From Akkermansiaceae bacterium UBA4145 (lineage in GTDB: Bacteria > Verrucomicrobiota > Verrucomicrobiia > Verrucomicrobiales > Akkermansiaceae): 24,355 nucleotides of DNA. Shown piece after piece: positions 23,601 through 24,355 of the stretch. The number at the start of each line of letters is the position of its first letter. Position 1 is the first letter of the stretch. Where the stretch lies: the NCBI GenBank assembly GCA_002380675.1, contig DFWB01000062.1, positions 1 to 24,355 of the forward strand, in the 5' to 3' direction. A model generated the notes under the pieces. It was not told where the DNA came from, made no database searches, and was given only the letters and a program-made list of their open reading frames with translations. Both the position numbers and the translations under genes were made by a program.

Positions 23601-24216
23601 CATCAAAGTGTTGAGAGACCGCGGATAGTGACTGGCGGCGCCACTCCTTGTCCGCAGGAATGACTCCACGGTGTCCAGCGTGCTCTGCCCCAGCTAATCT
23701 GAGATACGAGGCGGTCTCCGCCTCCGGGTTCTTCCCCCAATGTGCCCAGGACGGTACATCGCCACGCCTGAAAAGCCACTGCCCGGTCAGATCTATAGCA
23801 TCATTGATCCTCGTCAGGTGGAGTGGTCCCTTGAGAATGCCGCCCTTGCCCTCCTTGTTGAAAACCCGCCATGCGATGAGATTGGCTTTCCCAAAGCGAA
23901 TCTGGTCAGGCTCAACGACGAATGGACGTCTTATGTTGCTTGAAGGTTTTCCGAACAAAGGAGGCATCGACCCATTAGCTCCAACTTTGGCTCCATTAAA
24001 GAACGCTTCATCGACATCGCTGATGGTATCGACAACAAGAAGAAGCCGGCTTCCCTGCCATTCACGGGGAATCTTGACGTAGGCTCGATACCATCCAAAC
24101 CCACTCGCACCCTTCCATCCACCTTCCTGCGGAACAGGGGTGGTCGTCCACCCCTCATGTTGGGCGAGCGCTGAACCGGCAGCCAGCAGGCACAAAAAAA
24201 CAGCAGGAAATGGCAT
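20611..24216 (-). CDS. PVC-type haem-binding protein: jelly-roll, dehydrogenase-like beta-propeller, HEAT repeats and cytochrome c domain
   Basis: This 1201-residue exported protein starts with a signal peptide (1-19, AAGSALAQ). Residues 20-150 look like the sugar-binding beta-sandwich of glycoside hydrolase family 2 (GWYRAYVKIPREWQGSRLLL, FFNGAKVG). Residues 230-640 are the PVC membrane-bound dehydrogenase-type beta-propeller, with RQPLFMDFDERGRLWVVQY, EDTNGDGKYD, SLKFGPDGWLYGCTG, AVGPDGSIYVADFYD and GRIHRIRT. Residues 650-1060 consist of helical HEAT-like repeats. The C-terminus is a haem domain with CAACH at 1076-1080, GPDLTGYE, and Met1177 in SVMPDGL as likely distal ligand. It is probably a periplasmic oxidoreductase that passes electrons from a sugar or related substrate to the haem. 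The substrate is not known. It is the last gene on the right and its start at 24216 directly begins the signal peptide. Confidence 0.93.
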   Translation of the reverse strand: MPFPAVFLCLLAAGSALAQHEGWTTTPVPQEGGWKGASGFGWYRAYVKIPREWQGSRLLLVVDTISDVDEAFFNGAKVGANGSMPPLFGKPSSNIRRPFVVEPDQIRFGKANLIAWRVFNKEGKGGILKGPLHLTRINDAIDLTGQWLFRRGDVPSWAHWGKNPEAETASYLRLAGAEHAGHRGVIPADKEWRRQSLSAVSQHFDGNKNPYARADDKGQPSSPEQALDLFETGAGLTVETVLSEPEVRQPLFMDFDERGRLWVVQYIQYPNPAGLKVLTWDKHLRKVFDQVPPPPPFTSSAHQKFAGRDKITIHEDTNGDGKYDLHKTFLDKLNMVTSLAHGNNGVWVLHPPYLLFYPDRNQDDIPDSEPIVHLSGFNLEDTHSLSNSLKFGPDGWLYGCTGSTVTARVRVHLDETAPRYPFLGQNIWRYHPTRHEFELFAEGGWNNFGVDFDAVGRLYSGTNGTQQAVHFVQGGYYQKGFGKHGPHTNPYSFGHFFGMPIKGERIRLVHQWIHYSSGEIPQLEGRLVGPNSLGNKIHALRMEPRGSTFTTTEEQNPLRTNDQWFRPVHCAVGPDGSIYVADFYDARITHVDPRDNWDRSNGRIHRIRTRASKTSKPPDLGKLSSTQLADKLLEKNQWARRHARRLLRTRSAEPSLHELGRIVKEYNPDNDRSEQQALEALWILQGTFLPKTNPSEMKEILLAALGSSSPDLQRWAIRIAADQETTLGPALVEIASATKNAEVISQLASAARILGDRSLIEALARRGEFSADPFIPLQLWWALESLISHHPVQARELLSYSGFWDTPLFESILSERVGRRYMAERSPESLKMCAQLLTRAKGSKHLGTLIRGMVRALEGTSLDPVPPELDAALAYLWKNGDVSGEVIQLSLRLRSPQALAAARPLLKATSTPLSQRLDLIKALGELADAPSEEIFLALVRNEKMEPAIRLAALTGLRRYSGEGIPSTLLSLYPRLQGDLRQVSQSLLASRPEWAHQLLLAVKDGIIDKASISQANILLMNHYEDSEIQSLLTQHLRPSPRSNKHKAERITEIKALLSAEKPIGNPSDGYTVFAQQCAACHKFRDQGRDIGPDLTGYEMKNLDYLVPAIIDPNLGIREGFELSTITLRPAGNATAAILTGFITDTNDLTVTIKDLSGIRTVIARKDLSQLTRAPVSVMPDGLLDQLNDQQIRDLVAYLQSKS

Positions 24217-24355
24217 GGGTTAGGAGATTAATGGGCGAGCTGGCCTCAGCTTTCAATCGCCAAAGTGGCCTCTAAGCGGCTGCTTGTGGTGGAAGTAAGA
24301 GCTTTTCGGGACATGTGTGATGAGGCAGGGGAGGCGGCTCAGCAGGGTTATGAGC
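24217..24355. other. Right-edge region without a callable gene
   Basis: These 139 bases upstream of the large cytochrome gene show no clear promoter boxes. On the minus strand two short frames run in from the right edge (stops near 24270 and near 24255), so the end of an upstream gene might lie here. The frames are proline-rich or unremarkable and cannot be judged without flanking sequence. Confidence 0.3.

Noticed and set aside
1..24355. CRISPR arrays, insertion sequences, phage genes or an integrated island
   Set aside because: No regularly spaced repeats, transposase motifs, integrase or attachment-site repeats were seen. The gene content looks like ordinary chromosome of a PVC bacterium.

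Overview
The window looks like chromosomal DNA from a free-living member of the PVC superphylum, most likely Verrucomicrobiota (class Verrucomicrobiae). This is inferred from the gene families and not from any marker RNA. The families include a PSCyt1/DUF1549/DUF1553 protein paired with a Tat-exported DUF1501 protein, and a giant PVC-type propeller/HEAT/c-haem protein. They also include an arylsulfatase, a SASA-type O-acetylesterase, and secreted proteins with a short N-terminal module ending in FY(R/Q)L. Thirteen genes are called. No tRNA, rRNA, CRISPR array, insertion sequence or phage gene was seen, and no gap without a gene exceeds 300 bases.

Layout. Bases 1-8466 hold five minus-strand genes: an exported amidohydrolase cut by the left edge, a sialate O-acetylesterase-like enzyme, a fusion of a beta-lactamase-fold hydrolase (AmiE-like) with a NamZ/DUF1343 exo-muramidase, a MauG/CcpA-type di-haem peroxidase, and a secreted dikinase-like protein. 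Next come a monomeric NADP isocitrate dehydrogenase (minus) and a divergent sulfatase (plus). A small plus-strand pair encodes a MYG1-like DHH protein and the ribosome-assembly GTPase EngB. Facing it is a minus-strand operon of the PSCyt1/DUF1549/DUF1553 protein and DUF1501. Two tandem CPBP (CAAX-type) membrane protease genes follow on the plus strand. The window ends with a 1201-residue jelly-roll/propeller/HEAT/cytochrome protein on the minus strand.

How the genes may work together. Most products carry export signals, which suits a particle- or polysaccharide-degrading heterotroph: sulfatase and O-acetylesterase remove ester decorations, the AmiE-NamZ fusion would process peptidoglycan fragments, and the c-haem proteins would carry periplasmic redox steps. 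IDH, EngB and the MYG1-like protein are cytoplasmic housekeeping functions.

The two most notable items are the secreted dikinase and the AmiE-NamZ fusion. In the dikinase (6196-8466) a phosphohistidine-type SHV motif lies upstream of the ATP-grasp. That is the order of plant glucan water dikinase, not of PEP synthase, and the protein appears to be exported. The AmiE-NamZ fusion (2205-4565) joins in one chain two functions that are encoded by neighbouring genes in Bacillus subtilis.
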